Origin: JBCCMA01 sp039026595
Lineage (GTDB): Bacteria > Pseudomonadota > Gammaproteobacteria > Steroidobacterales > JBCCMA01
Assembly (NCBI GenBank): GCA_039026595.1
Contig: JBCCMA010000002.1
Coordinates: 27,813 to 91,812 of the forward strand
Length of the DNA stretch: 64,000 nt
Direction: 5' to 3'
Program-made: the position numbers and the translations under genes
In this document: positions 41,926 through 51,140 of the stretch, piece after piece
How positions within the stretch are numbered: the stretch's first letter is position 1
Layout of the letters: each line of letters opens with the position of its first letter
Notes under the pieces: generated by a model
Database searches by the model: none
Seen by the model: only the letters and a program-made list of their open reading frames with translations
Told to the model about the DNA's origin: nothing

Positions 41926-41932
41926 CGCACCT

Positions 41933-43405
41933 TTAGCCGGTCATCTTCTCGATAAAGGCGTTCGCCGCACCGAAGATGCGTTCGCGCTTGTCGTCTTTCA
42001 GGCGATCAAGCGCGCGCGGCATCAGCGCCAGTCGCGGATTGCCGGCAAAGAAACCCCGGTGCTTGTCGATGAAGCGCCAGTACAGACCGTCCACAACATC
42101 GCACCAGTCGCCGCGCGGATAGTCGCTCATCTTGCGCAGGTAGTTCGAACCGCAAATGTACGGCTTGGTGGCAAAAATACCGCCGTCGCTGAACAGGCCC
42201 ATACCGTACACATTGGGCCCCATCACCCACTCCGACGAATCCACGTACATCTCCATGAACCAGCGGTGCGCGCTCTGTGGCTTGATCTCACACAGCGTCA
42301 TCAGATTGCCCAGCACCATCAGACGTGGAATATGGTGCGTCCAACCCAAACGCTCTGCGGTCTGGATGGCGTCATCGAGCGGCACGATGCCGGTGGTACC
42401 GTCATACCACGCGTCGGTCAGCTCGCGTTCGTGATTCCAGAAGTTCTCCCGATCCTGGCGGTCGCTGAACTGCTGATAGATTCCGCGAATAAACTCGCGC
42501 CAGCCGATCACCTGACGGACGAAGCCCTCGACGCTGGGTAAGGGCGCACGATCAGCGCGCGCCACCACGTTTTCAACCACCTCGTCCGGGGTCAGCAACC
42601 CCATGTTGATCATCGGGCTCAACACACTGTGGAAGACCGTGGACGACCGCGTGGTCATGGCGTCCTCATACGGACCGAACAGCTCCAGTCGCTCCGATAC
42701 AAATTCATCGAGCCACGCCCGCGCCTGCTTGCGCGTGGTGGGCCACCAGAAGTCCTCGGCCTTCCCGGGATGGTCACCGAATCGGTCTCTCACCAGATCG
42801 ATCACCTCAGCGACGTGCGGCGTGGCATCCACCGCGCCCAAATCTGGTGGTGTGATGTTTCGGGGCAGTTTCTTGCGGTTTTCGGCGTCGAAACTGAATT
42901 GCCCGCCTTCGGGCTCGCCGTCCGCATCGACCAGAATATCGAGACGCCGGCGCTGGTCTTTGTAGAAGTCCCCCATCAAGAGTCGTTTCTTACCTTCGGC
43001 GAAATCGGCAAAGCGATCGCGGCTGCAGGAGAACATCGGCGAGGTTAGTTCAGTCGTATTAAGTGCCGCTTTCTTCGCGAACTTTTTGACACGGGACTCG
43101 AACGCCTTGTCTTCGATCTCGAAGTACACAAGGGTGTCGTCGTCCGCGTCATCGAGCGCTGCCTGCAGTTTGGTTTCGTACTTGCGGCGGTCGGACGGAT
43201 CGAGCTTCAGGTAGTGCACCTCGTAGCCCGCCTCTTCCAATTCGTCGGCGTAGGCACGCATGGCGGCCAGAAACAGCACAATCTTTTGCTGGTGGTGCAG
43301 CTCGTAGGTGCAAAGACCCATGTCCTCGGCCATGAAGACCGTGTGCTCATCGGGCGGCGGGAGATGCTCCGGCGCAAAAAGCTGGTTGCCGAGGATCAAC
43401 AGCAC
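41933..43405 (-). CDS. Cryptochrome/photolyase-related protein (DPRP family)
   Basis: A 490-residue protein starting with GTG. The N-terminal Rossmann-like domain (LLILGNQLFAPEHLP) and C-terminal FAD-binding helical domain (RTxxR-like TRKQARAWLDEF, VIGWREFIRGIY, MVLGNLMTLCEIKP) match deoxyribodipyrimidine photolyase-related proteins. In iron-sulfur photolyases such as PhrB a CxxC pair follows MSDY; here MSDYPRGDWC has only one Cys (435), with Cys418 and Cys372 nearby. Either the cluster is absent or ligated differently. It follows the cysteine synthase gene with a one-base gap. Confidence 0.88.
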   Translation of the reverse strand: MLLILGNQLFAPEHLPPPDEHTVFMAEDMGLCTYELHHQQKIVLFLAAMRAYADELEEAGYEVHYLKLDPSDRRKYETKLQAALDDADDDTLVYFEIEDKAFESRVKKFAKKAALNTTELTSPMFSCSRDRFADFAEGKKRLLMGDFYKDQRRRLDILVDADGEPEGGQFSFDAENRKKLPRNITPPDLGAVDATPHVAEVIDLVRDRFGDHPGKAEDFWWPTTRKQARAWLDEFVSERLELFGPYEDAMTTRSSTVFHSVLSPMINMGLLTPDEVVENVVARADRAPLPSVEGFVRQVIGWREFIRGIYQQFSDRQDRENFWNHERELTDAWYDGTTGIVPLDDAIQTAERLGWTHHIPRLMVLGNLMTLCEIKPQSAHRWFMEMYVDSSEWVMGPNVYGMGLFSDGGIFATKPYICGSNYLRKMSDYPRGDWCDVVDGLYWRFIDKHRGFFAGNPRLALMPRALDRLKDDKRERIFGAANAFIEKMTG

Positions 43406-43406
43406 G

Positions 43407-44318
43407 TTAGTTTTCCACCTTGTGCATCAGCGTCAGATATTTCTCCGCCTTGTCGCACAGGAACGTCAGTACCGTCTTGCATTCCGGGTGGCGACGGCGC
43501 ACCTCGCGCGCGGCCCAAAGATTGGCGCCTGAGCTCGGACCCACAAAGAGACCCTGCTTCTTGGCCAGCTCATACGCGCAGTCGATGGCGGTCATGCCCG
43601 GCACATCAATGATGCCGGTCACCTCGTGGCGGTGCCGCTCGTAGATGGTCGGGACAAATCCATCGGCTATGCCCTCGATCTTGTGGTCTGCCACAAGGCA
43701 GCATTCGATAATCCGGCTCTCAGTCGGTTCCATAGCAAACGACTTCAGGTCCGGGTTGTGCTTTTCGCGCAGCCCTTTCGTGATGCCAATGAGGGTGCCG
43801 CCCGTGCCCACACCCTGCACGACCGCATCAATTTTCACGCCTTCGGGCAACTGCGCGATGATCTCGTCGGCAAGCCACGTACGGTTTTCCTCAACGTTCC
43901 ATTCGTTGTCGAACTGCGCCGGGTTGTAATACCCGTCCTGCGCACCCAGCCGCTTGCCCTCCTCCAGTGCTTCGTCCACTTGAAAGTGGCCCACAAACCG
44001 AATTTCGGCACCGAACCCTTTGGAGATTTGCATACGCTCCGACGAGTAACCCGCCGGCAGCAGGACCAGCATCTTGTAGCCCTTCACAGCCGCGATCATG
44101 CTCATCGCGTTGCCGGTATTGCCCGACGTCGCCTCAACGATGGTGTCACCTGGCTTGAGCAGCCCCTCGGCTTCCGCGCGCTCGATCATAAATTTGGCCA
44201 TGCGCGCTTTGATTGAGCCCGAAGGGTTCAGGTATTCGCACTTGGCGATAATGCCGTCGTCAATTTCGATCAGCGGGGTGTTGCCGATTGCGTCAAGAAT
44301 GGTGTTCGAAAAAGCCAT
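43407..44318 (-). CDS. PLP-dependent cysteine synthase-like enzyme
   Basis: A 303-residue fold type II PLP enzyme. The lysine motif is NPSGSIKARMA, the phosphate loop ATSGNTGNA and the glycine-rich GVGTGGTL; the C-terminal GPSSGANL is also conserved. It resembles O-acetylserine sulfhydrylase (CysK/CysM) and cystathionine beta-synthase catalytic domains; the exact donor and acceptor are not settled, as the active site reads SIKAR where CysK has SVKDR. It starts 188 bases from the divergent decarboxylase gene. Confidence 0.85.
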   Translation of the reverse strand: MAFSNTILDAIGNTPLIEIDDGIIAKCEYLNPSGSIKARMAKFMIERAEAEGLLKPGDTIVEATSGNTGNAMSMIAAVKGYKMLVLLPAGYSSERMQISKGFGAEIRFVGHFQVDEALEEGKRLGAQDGYYNPAQFDNEWNVEENRTWLADEIIAQLPEGVKIDAVVQGVGTGGTLIGITKGLREKHNPDLKSFAMEPTESRIIECCLVADHKIEGIADGFVPTIYERHRHEVTGIIDVPGMTAIDCAYELAKKQGLFVGPSSGANLWAAREVRRRHPECKTVLTFLCDKAEKYLTLMHKVEN

Positions 44319-44504
44319 GTTCAGATCTTCCGGATAGGGGGCATTGCGAGGTGCCGGTCTGGTTCGGGCGCACAATATACGGGATTTTTCGGCACCGGTA
44401 TGCGGTGGAGATGCTTTGTTGCCAACGCGCCGGCACCAACGTTTTTGTGCTCTGCGACATAGCGTCTTACAGTAGCCGCCTCTTCACTCAGCGACCGCAC
44501 CCAC

Positions 44505-45845
44505 ATGATTAACGAACATGAGATTGACGCGCTCAAACGCGGCCTCGCCATTCTTCAGCGCGACGCCGAGACGCGCCTGCCTCCGTTCACGCCGGGCGTC
44601 GATGCCGAGGCGCTGAACCGCGTGATCGACGCTGTTGCTACGAAAATGTGCAACAACTACCCGTACTTCCATCCCCAGTACGCCGGCCAGATGCTGAAGC
44701 CGCCGCACCCGGTGGCGCGGGTCGCCTACGCCCTGTCGCTCTGGATCAATCCCAACAACCATGCGCTGGACGGATCACTGGCCAGCTCGCCAATGGAAAA
44801 AGAGTGCGTGGGTGATCTGGCACGCATGTTTGGCTGGACCAAGCACCTCGGGCACCTGACCAGCGGCGGCACCGTGGCGAATCTCGAAGCGCTCTGGGTG
44901 TCCGGCCAACTGGCACCGGGCAAGACCATCGTCGGTTCGTCGCAGGCGCACTACACGCATAGCCGGATCTGCGCCGTGCTCGGCCTTCCCTACCAATCAA
45001 TCGAGAGCGACGCCAACGGCAGGATGCGCATCGATGCTCTGCAGACTGCGCTCGCTCAAGGGAATGTCGGCACAGTGGTCGCCACAATGGGGAACACTGG
45101 CGTGGGCGCCGTTGATCCGCTTCACCACATCGAAGCGCTAAAGCGAGAACATGGTTTTCGAATCCACGCCGACGCCGCATACGGTGGCTATTTCACCCTG
45201 AGTCAGCACCTCGGGACCGACGCCAGACAGGCTTACGACGCCTTGGGCGGTGTCGATTCCATCGCGATCGATCCACACAAGCATGGCCTTCAGCCCTACG
45301 GCTGCGGTTGTATTGTTTTCAAAGACCAGAGCGTAGGTACGCTCTATCAACACGACTCGCCCTACACGTACTTCAGTTCGGATGAACTTCATCTGGGCGA
45401 AATCTCGCTTGAGTGCTCAAGAGCAGGGGCGTCGGCCGTCGGTTTATGGGCGACACATCAAATGTTGCCGCCCGTTACCGGTGGCGCCTTTGCGCATGAC
45501 CTCGATCAGTGCATTGAGGCGGCGCGCGAGTTTCACGGCTTGCTCGAATCCAGCAAAACGTTCGTACCGCTGATGGCGCCCGAACTCGATATCGTCTGCT
45601 ACGCCGTACACGCCGAAAACTCGGAAGCAGCGAGTGTGCGAGCAAAAGCCACTTTTGAAAACGCAGCGCAGAAAGAGCTGCATCTGGCGCTGATCGATCT
45701 GCCAACCGACATGGTCACCCGCTATGCCGCGCCGATGAAACCGACAACCCCGATGACCACCTGCCTTCGATCGGTCCTGATGAAACCGGAACAAAAAGCG
45801 TGGGTGAAACGCATCGTCGATCTGCTGCACGAGATCGCCCCCTGA
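44505..45845 (+). CDS. Group II PLP-dependent decarboxylase
   Basis: A 446-residue enzyme of the pyridoxal-dependent decarboxylase/tyrosine decarboxylase group. The PLP lysine is in DPHKHGLQPYGCG; SSPMEKECVGDLARMFGW and TSGGTVANLEALWVSR-like motifs and HADAAYGGYF are typical. It may decarboxylate an aromatic or acidic amino acid, but the substrate is not clear. It is divergent from the cysteine synthase gene with a 186-base spacer holding both promoters. Confidence 0.88.
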   Translation: MINEHEIDALKRGLAILQRDAETRLPPFTPGVDAEALNRVIDAVATKMCNNYPYFHPQYAGQMLKPPHPVARVAYALSLWINPNNHALDGSLASSPMEKECVGDLARMFGWTKHLGHLTSGGTVANLEALWVSGQLAPGKTIVGSSQAHYTHSRICAVLGLPYQSIESDANGRMRIDALQTALAQGNVGTVVATMGNTGVGAVDPLHHIEALKREHGFRIHADAAYGGYFTLSQHLGTDARQAYDALGGVDSIAIDPHKHGLQPYGCGCIVFKDQSVGTLYQHDSPYTYFSSDELHLGEISLECSRAGASAVGLWATHQMLPPVTGGAFAHDLDQCIEAAREFHGLLESSKTFVPLMAPELDIVCYAVHAENSEAASVRAKATFENAAQKELHLALIDLPTDMVTRYAAPMKPTTPMTTCLRSVLMKPEQKAWVKRIVDLLHEIAP

Positions 45846-45850
45846 TGCGC

Positions 45851-48469
45851 CTATGATGCTGCGCGCAGGACGCTGTCACTCTCCGCTGACCGGGCAGCAT
45901 CACCCAGATTGAAAAAACTCGTCGCCTCCATCAGCGCGCCGATCTCAGCGACCGTGCGCTCGGCATTCCCGAGCATGTCGCGGGCGAGCTGCGTATTGGC
46001 TCGTTTGTCCTGATCGAGCGATTCCAGTTCCTGGCTAATCGTCTGAGTGCGGTCGCGCTGTGTTTCGCTGCCACGTGCGATGTCGTCAAAGATATGTTCC
46101 ATACTTTTGACGCTGCCCACAATGCGCTGAAGCGTATCGCCGGTCTCCTGGACCAGCTCCGCGCCACGCGCGACGTCACCGCGGCTAGATTCGATGATGT
46201 TGCGGATTTCACGGGCCGAATCGGCGCTACGCTGCGCCAGACTGCGCACCTCACTGGCCACCACTGCGAACCCGCGACCATGCTCGCCCGCGCGCGCCGC
46301 CTCCACCGAGGCGTTCAGTGCCAGCAAGTTGGTCTGAAAACTGATTTCATTGATCACGTCAATAATGGTCGCAATCTTCTCGCTGGAGGCCGTGATATCA
46401 CTCATTGCATCCACGGCCGATTTCACGACGCGGTCACCCTGTTCAGCATTGACCCGTGCTTGCTCTACGACGGACTCCGCGTCGCCGATCAGTTTGGTGT
46501 TCTCGCACAGGCCTTTTGAGATGTTGTTGACATTCGTCGCCGCCGTTTCGATACCCGCAGACGCTCTTTCCGTTCTCACCTGAAGACGATTCGAGCCTTC
46601 TTCGATATCCACGGCCGCGCGACCAACAGAATCAGCGGTCGCCTTTATCGACTCGACAACCACCCGCAGCTTCTGGCTTGTCTCGTCTACTGCGGATAGA
46701 ACCACACCAAACGTGCCGTGATGGCCAGATGCCGCAGGGCGGCTTAGATCACCTTCGGCGAGCGCGCTGAGTGATTGTGCAAGCGCATTGGTGACAGACT
46801 CCGTCACGGTGAGGAGATTATTGATCTCATCTGTCAGTTTCTTGATCACGCCCGTCTTGTTGTCGGTACAGACCCGCGCCGTCAAATCACCGTTGGCAGC
46901 GCGCGCGATGGCGGTGGACACCTCGTCGACCACCCGCCGGTCATCGGTGAGATCGAGCACTTCCAAGACCATACCGATGATCTGACCAGCCTCGTCAACG
47001 ACACGATTACCCGTGAGTTCGACGAATCGATCATGCAAAGGTACGCGGCGGCGAATGGTGCTTTCTCCTACGGCAACATGGCGTAAATCCGGGAAGAAGC
47101 TGAAAATGGACTGGCTCTCAATCGCGGAGTAATTGAAGTCTGGCACTGCCGCTTCAAGGCTGTCTCCGTAGTTGCTGCAATACTCAGAGAACGCCCGATT
47201 GGCATTTAGAATCTGGCCGTCCGGGCAGGCCACCACAACGGGTGTAGAGATTCGGTCGACGGCCCGCACAAGACGCATGACAGCGTGTCGCTGTTCAGCC
47301 TCCTTGTCCGCTTTGTCTTTCAAAATACCGCGCATCGTTTGCATTGATGCAAGCACACCCGTGCTCGCGATTTGGTCAAACGCATGTGAACGTTCGTCAC
47401 CCTCGGCGATGCCCTGCGCGAACTCGACGAGTTGCTCGGGTTCGGCACCAAGTTGGCGGCGCATTTGTCTGATGATCAGACCAGCGAGCAGACCCGTACA
47501 TGCAAGGAATCCGGCCAAGGCTCCAAGCAATACCAAGACGGTGTGATTGGCGCGCTCAACCCCCGACGCCGCAGCATCGGTCAGGCTTTGCACAAGGTAC
47601 TGTTCGACCTCGCGCAGTTGATTGATCTTTGCCGTAATCATGTCCCACCAGACGGTGCTGTCCACCCCAAAATTGGCACCTTTAGCGAAGGCCTGATCGC
47701 GCATTTCCTGCGTACGGGTATACGCCGGATGCAACTCTGCCAGCGCGAACCGGTCGCGTTCTTCTTCAACTGCAGACTCTCGGAACAGCTCAAGGAAGGT
47801 CTCTTGTTCATAGATCAGGCGCTCCAGACGCGCCCTGTATTGCTCCGTAAAGCGATCGAGGTTAAACGTCACTGAGAACACGGCTCTTTCGATTCCCGCC
47901 CGCTCTTTACTGCTTGCGAAGAAAGCCAAAGCCATTGCTTTTTGAGCCAGCACCGCGTTTCCTGACGCCTCACCAAACTGGCGTACGTTTGCCAAGAGCC
48001 GTGCATTGATGTCGGTGTAGAAGCGGAGTTCGTCGGGTACGGAGATATTGAGGGCATCGACTGATGCACGCATCTCATTAAGCTGATTAAAGCTGGTCAG
48101 TGCCGCAATCTGGTTTTGGCGATACCGTGGATACGCGCTTTCCTCGTTAATTGTCTGCGACAGTGATCGATACGCCTCGACCGCGTTATCTGTCAGCACT
48201 CGTTGTCGACGAAGCTCATCTGCAAACTTGGCACCGTCGCTACTGAGGTGGCCAGCCGACATGCCGCGTTCTTTTTGAATCTCGTGCACGGCGGCAAGGC
48301 CAGCCATCGTCTGTTCAAAAAGCAGACCCGTCGCTACAGCGTCGCGCTTGTCATCGAGCGCGACAAGATATTCATTGGTCCCGGCTACAAGAGCCGCGAG
48401 AGTTGGGATGGCAACCAGTGCGACGAGACGAAGCCTCACCGAACCTCCCATTTTGATTCGTCCGTGCAT
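45851..48469 (-). CDS. Methyl-accepting chemotaxis protein with NIT sensor (second copy)
   Basis: About 872 residues from the ATG at 48469 (GTG 48481 also possible). It has the same plan as the receptor in the che operon: membrane span, NIT domain with QKERGMSAGHLSS, second span, HAMP, PAS (VACPDGQILNANRAFS), second HAMP-like linker and signalling tip EISFQTNLLALNASVEAARAGEHGRGFAVV. There is no xWxxF end, so it lacks a CheR/CheB tether. No sigma-28 promoter was found upstream. It overlaps nothing and stands alone, convergent with the decarboxylase. Confidence 0.91.
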   Translation of the reverse strand: MHGRIKMGGSVRLRLVALVAIPTLAALVAGTNEYLVALDDKRDAVATGLLFEQTMAGLAAVHEIQKERGMSAGHLSSDGAKFADELRRQRVLTDNAVEAYRSLSQTINEESAYPRYRQNQIAALTSFNQLNEMRASVDALNISVPDELRFYTDINARLLANVRQFGEASGNAVLAQKAMALAFFASSKERAGIERAVFSVTFNLDRFTEQYRARLERLIYEQETFLELFRESAVEEERDRFALAELHPAYTRTQEMRDQAFAKGANFGVDSTVWWDMITAKINQLREVEQYLVQSLTDAAASGVERANHTVLVLLGALAGFLACTGLLAGLIIRQMRRQLGAEPEQLVEFAQGIAEGDERSHAFDQIASTGVLASMQTMRGILKDKADKEAEQRHAVMRLVRAVDRISTPVVVACPDGQILNANRAFSEYCSNYGDSLEAAVPDFNYSAIESQSIFSFFPDLRHVAVGESTIRRRVPLHDRFVELTGNRVVDEAGQIIGMVLEVLDLTDDRRVVDEVSTAIARAANGDLTARVCTDNKTGVIKKLTDEINNLLTVTESVTNALAQSLSALAEGDLSRPAASGHHGTFGVVLSAVDETSQKLRVVVESIKATADSVGRAAVDIEEGSNRLQVRTERASAGIETAATNVNNISKGLCENTKLIGDAESVVEQARVNAEQGDRVVKSAVDAMSDITASSEKIATIIDVINEISFQTNLLALNASVEAARAGEHGRGFAVVASEVRSLAQRSADSAREIRNIIESSRGDVARGAELVQETGDTLQRIVGSVKSMEHIFDDIARGSETQRDRTQTISQELESLDQDKRANTQLARDMLGNAERTVAEIGALMEATSFFNLGDAARSAESDSVLRAAS

Positions 48470-48643
48470 GCGCGAGTCCACTTACGAGCGCCGATTTCGA
48501 CGCCCCTTCCAAAACAGAGTTCTTCCTTAAACGACGCAACAAAACACGTTCATGCGTCTGCACTATGAACAGCGACCACGAGCTCTGGTTCTTTAGGAAA
48601 CGGCACGCGGCGACTTGACGTGCGACGGGGGTATTGCGGAGTG

Positions 48644-49228
48644 CTAGGGCGTATTCATGCACATGATCAGGTGGCCATGCCCGGCAGCCTGTTCGATAAG
48701 TCGAACCCTGCCCGCAGCGTACCAGGCACCGACGCCGTCAGACACACTGCCGTCGCTGTCTACCGCATCGCTCACCTTCCTTGCCAGAGCTTCGGAGACA
48801 TCACCCAGTCGATAAACCACACTGGCGCCGTCGGTATTGCCGTCACCGTCCAGATCGCAGATCTCGTGCGAACGCCATTGTTCCGCGATCAGCGCAGAAC
48901 CGTCAGAAGCAAGGTGATTGATCAGGTCAGCGTCGATATAAGGGCCGTTCCAGCCTGCGATCGTGCCGCCATCCGGAGCGGTGTTGCGTCGAAGCTGCCC
49001 TTCCCAACTGGCTTCCCGGGGATAGCGCTGTACCGGCCACTGCCCCGTATCGGCATGAAAGCGTGCCACGGCCGATTCCAGAGCGTGGAAGGTGTCGAGG
49101 GTCTGCTCCACCTTCACACTATCGAATCCGCCGGTGATCAACGGAGACGCGGACACAGCCAGCGCTGCGGTCACCGCAACAGCACCAATAGACTCGACTA
49201 ACGTAAAACCACGCGCTCGGTTGGCCAT
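48644..49228 (-). CDS. Type II secretion / type IV pilus-like pseudopilin
   Basis: A 194-residue protein with a prepilin peptidase site ARG-FTLVESIGAVAVTAALAVSASP: Gly before Phe, Glu at position 5 and the hydrophobic N-terminal helix. The globular part has a Trp-rich start (GQWPVQRYPREASWEGQL) and an acidic Asp-rich turn (DLDGDGNTDG) that could bind calcium, as in GspG. No secretion apparatus genes are adjacent. The ATG at 49228 or 49234 may be used. Confidence 0.83.
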   Translation of the reverse strand: MANRARGFTLVESIGAVAVTAALAVSASPLITGGFDSVKVEQTLDTFHALESAVARFHADTGQWPVQRYPREASWEGQLRRNTAPDGGTIAGWNGPYIDADLINHLASDGSALIAEQWRSHEICDLDGDGNTDGASVVYRLGDVSEALARKVSDAVDSDGSVSDGVGAWYAAGRVRLIEQAAGHGHLIMCMNTP

Positions 49229-49354
49229 CTCCACATCCTCATCGTTTTTTATTTTTTTAATAGTGGCCGATCCAATTTCATGGGACTGCGATTCGTGTCT
49301 CGTTACGGGAAAGACAGGCTCTCAACGATGACTTACGACAAATTGGCTGCCCAC

Positions 49355-50056
49355 TTACTTTACAGAAGACTTGGCCGTGGGCGATCGACGCCGCGTACGC
49401 AGCCGCTTATTCTCGCGAGCTTCTTCATACATGCGCTTCTTTGTGGCGGTGAATGAACATATCGGGCACGACGCAAGATCGTGGAAGCGGGCCGGGCAAT
49501 ACTCGCGTCCAAAGAAAATAATCTGCAGGTGCAGCTTGTTCCATAGATCACGAGGGAAAATTCGCTTCAGATCTTTCTCTGTGCGCTCCACCGACGTGCC
49601 ATTCGACAAACCCCACCGCGCGGCGAGACGATGAATGTGCGTATCGACCGGAAAGGCTGGCACATCGAACGCTTGGGACATGACAACGGACGCCGTTTTG
49701 TGTCCGACTCCCGGCAGGGCCTCGAGCTCTTCAAAGGTCTGAGGGACCACGCTGTTGTTATCAACGAGCATGCGCGCCAGACCCTTCAGGTGTTTCGCTT
49801 TTTGAGGAGCCAGTCCGAGTTGGCGAATGCACGCCAGAATGCGCTTCTCGGTTGTCCGATGCATCGCCTCTGGTGTGGGCGCCAGTTTGAACAGCGCTGG
49901 CGTGACCTCGTTGACCTTTTTGTCTGTGGTCTGTGCCGACAGCAGCACGGCCACCAAGAGCGTAAACGCGTCCGTGTGATCGAGCGGAACGGGCGTCTCG
50001 GGGTAGAGGTCCTCAAGAATGGCGACAATTCGTTCGGCTTTTTCCTGGCGTCGCAT
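49355..50056 (-). CDS. nth: Endonuclease III (DNA glycosylase / AP lyase)
   Basis: A 233-residue base excision repair enzyme acting on oxidised pyrimidines. The helix-hairpin-helix LEALPGVGHKTASVV supplies the catalytic Lys, and VDTHIHRLAARWGL the catalytic Asp. In the iron-sulfur loop there are only three cysteines, Cys187, Cys197 and Cys200 (C-x9-C-x2-C); the usual C-x6-C-x2-C-x5-C loop has a fourth one. The C-terminus is Lys/Arg-rich. Start at ATG 50056; upstream codons have no family similarity. Confidence 0.9.
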   Translation of the reverse strand: MRRQEKAERIVAILEDLYPETPVPLDHTDAFTLLVAVLLSAQTTDKKVNEVTPALFKLAPTPEAMHRTTEKRILACIRQLGLAPQKAKHLKGLARMLVDNNSVVPQTFEELEALPGVGHKTASVVMSQAFDVPAFPVDTHIHRLAARWGLSNGTSVERTEKDLKRIFPRDLWNKLHLQIIFFGREYCPARFHDLASCPICSFTATKKRMYEEARENKRLRTRRRSPTAKSSVK

Positions 50057-50108
50057 GGGTATCCGGTCTGTATGGGGAGGCGCGCGTGCGCCGGCAGTGT
50101 AGCGAGAA

Positions 50109-51038
50109 TCAATCCTGCGGGGCAGACACTTTGGAGCCGTTGAGCACCTCTTCGGGCAGATAGGCCACCAGAAAATCAATGAACGCTCGAACCTTGCTCG
50201 TCAGCACGTTGGAACGTGGGTAGACCAGCCAGATCGCAGATTCATCATCCACCTGATAGTCCGGCAGCACCCGGATCAGGGATCCGTCGCGGAGCTCGCG
50301 CGCCACGTTCCAGACCGAACTCATGCAGATGCCGACACCCGCCAGCGCCAGCGCTCGCATCGACGCACCGTCGTCAAGGACCACACGTGGGCTGGATTTG
50401 GAGGGAGGAAAATGACAGGCCGGTCGCCCGGTGGTTGATGTAAGCCGCCGCGGGTTGGCATCCATAAATGCGATGAGCTGATGCGCCGAGAGGTCTCGCG
50501 GCTTAACGGGCACGCCGTGCGTCGACAAATAATCGGGTGAGGCACATAGCACGCGGGTATCGTCGGCCAGCTTGCGGCCGTGCAGGCTGCTGTCCTCAAT
50601 GGCGGAATTTCGAAGGGCCAGATCAAAACCGCCCTCGATAAGTGGCATGGGAAGGTCGGTCAGCTTGAGTTCAACGTTAAGACCCGGATGCTGCGCAAGA
50701 AAAGCCGGCAACAACGGCGCGATGAAAAGCTGGGCGAACGTGCTGGATGCCGCGAATCGAAGTGTGCCGGTAAGTGATTCACTGCCGCGTCCAAGTGCGG
50801 CCAGGCCCGCTTCGTGCTGCGCAATGATCTCTCGCGCGTAAGGGAGATACGCCGCGCCCTCCGAAGACAGCGAGACCCGACGCGTCGAGCGGTGCAACAG
50901 GTCCGCACCCACCTCGCGTTCCAGTTTTCCAAGGCGCGCACTGGCCACGGCCGGTGTGAAGCCAAGCTGGCGCCCGGCGGCGCTTATGTTCAGCACCTCG
51001 GCGGCGGCCACAAACAGTTTGAGATTCGCGATGTCCAT
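50109..51038 (-). CDS. LysR-family transcriptional regulator
   Basis: About 309 residues. The N-terminal winged helix-turn-helix (FVAAAEVLNISAAGRQLGFTPAVASARLGKLEREVGADLLHRSTRRVSLS in pieces) is typical LysR; the C-terminal half is the substrate-binding domain (TGTLRFAASSTFAQLFIAPLLPAFL). Its position divergent from the LLM oxidoreductase operon, 102 bases away, fits the common LysR habit of controlling its neighbour. The inducer is unknown. Confidence 0.9.
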   Translation of the reverse strand: MDIANLKLFVAAAEVLNISAAGRQLGFTPAVASARLGKLEREVGADLLHRSTRRVSLSSEGAAYLPYAREIIAQHEAGLAALGRGSESLTGTLRFAASSTFAQLFIAPLLPAFLAQHPGLNVELKLTDLPMPLIEGGFDLALRNSAIEDSSLHGRKLADDTRVLCASPDYLSTHGVPVKPRDLSAHQLIAFMDANPRRLTSTTGRPACHFPPSKSSPRVVLDDGASMRALALAGVGICMSSVWNVARELRDGSLIRVLPDYQVDDESAIWLVYPRSNVLTSKVRAFIDFLVAYLPEEVLNGSKVSAPQD

Positions 51039-51140
51039 CTCTTTTATCAATTTTTTCTAAATACTGATTCTTAATAATAACCGTTTATAAATATTTTTTG
51101 GATTGCGACGATACGAGCCCGAAACGACGAAGGAGGCCCT

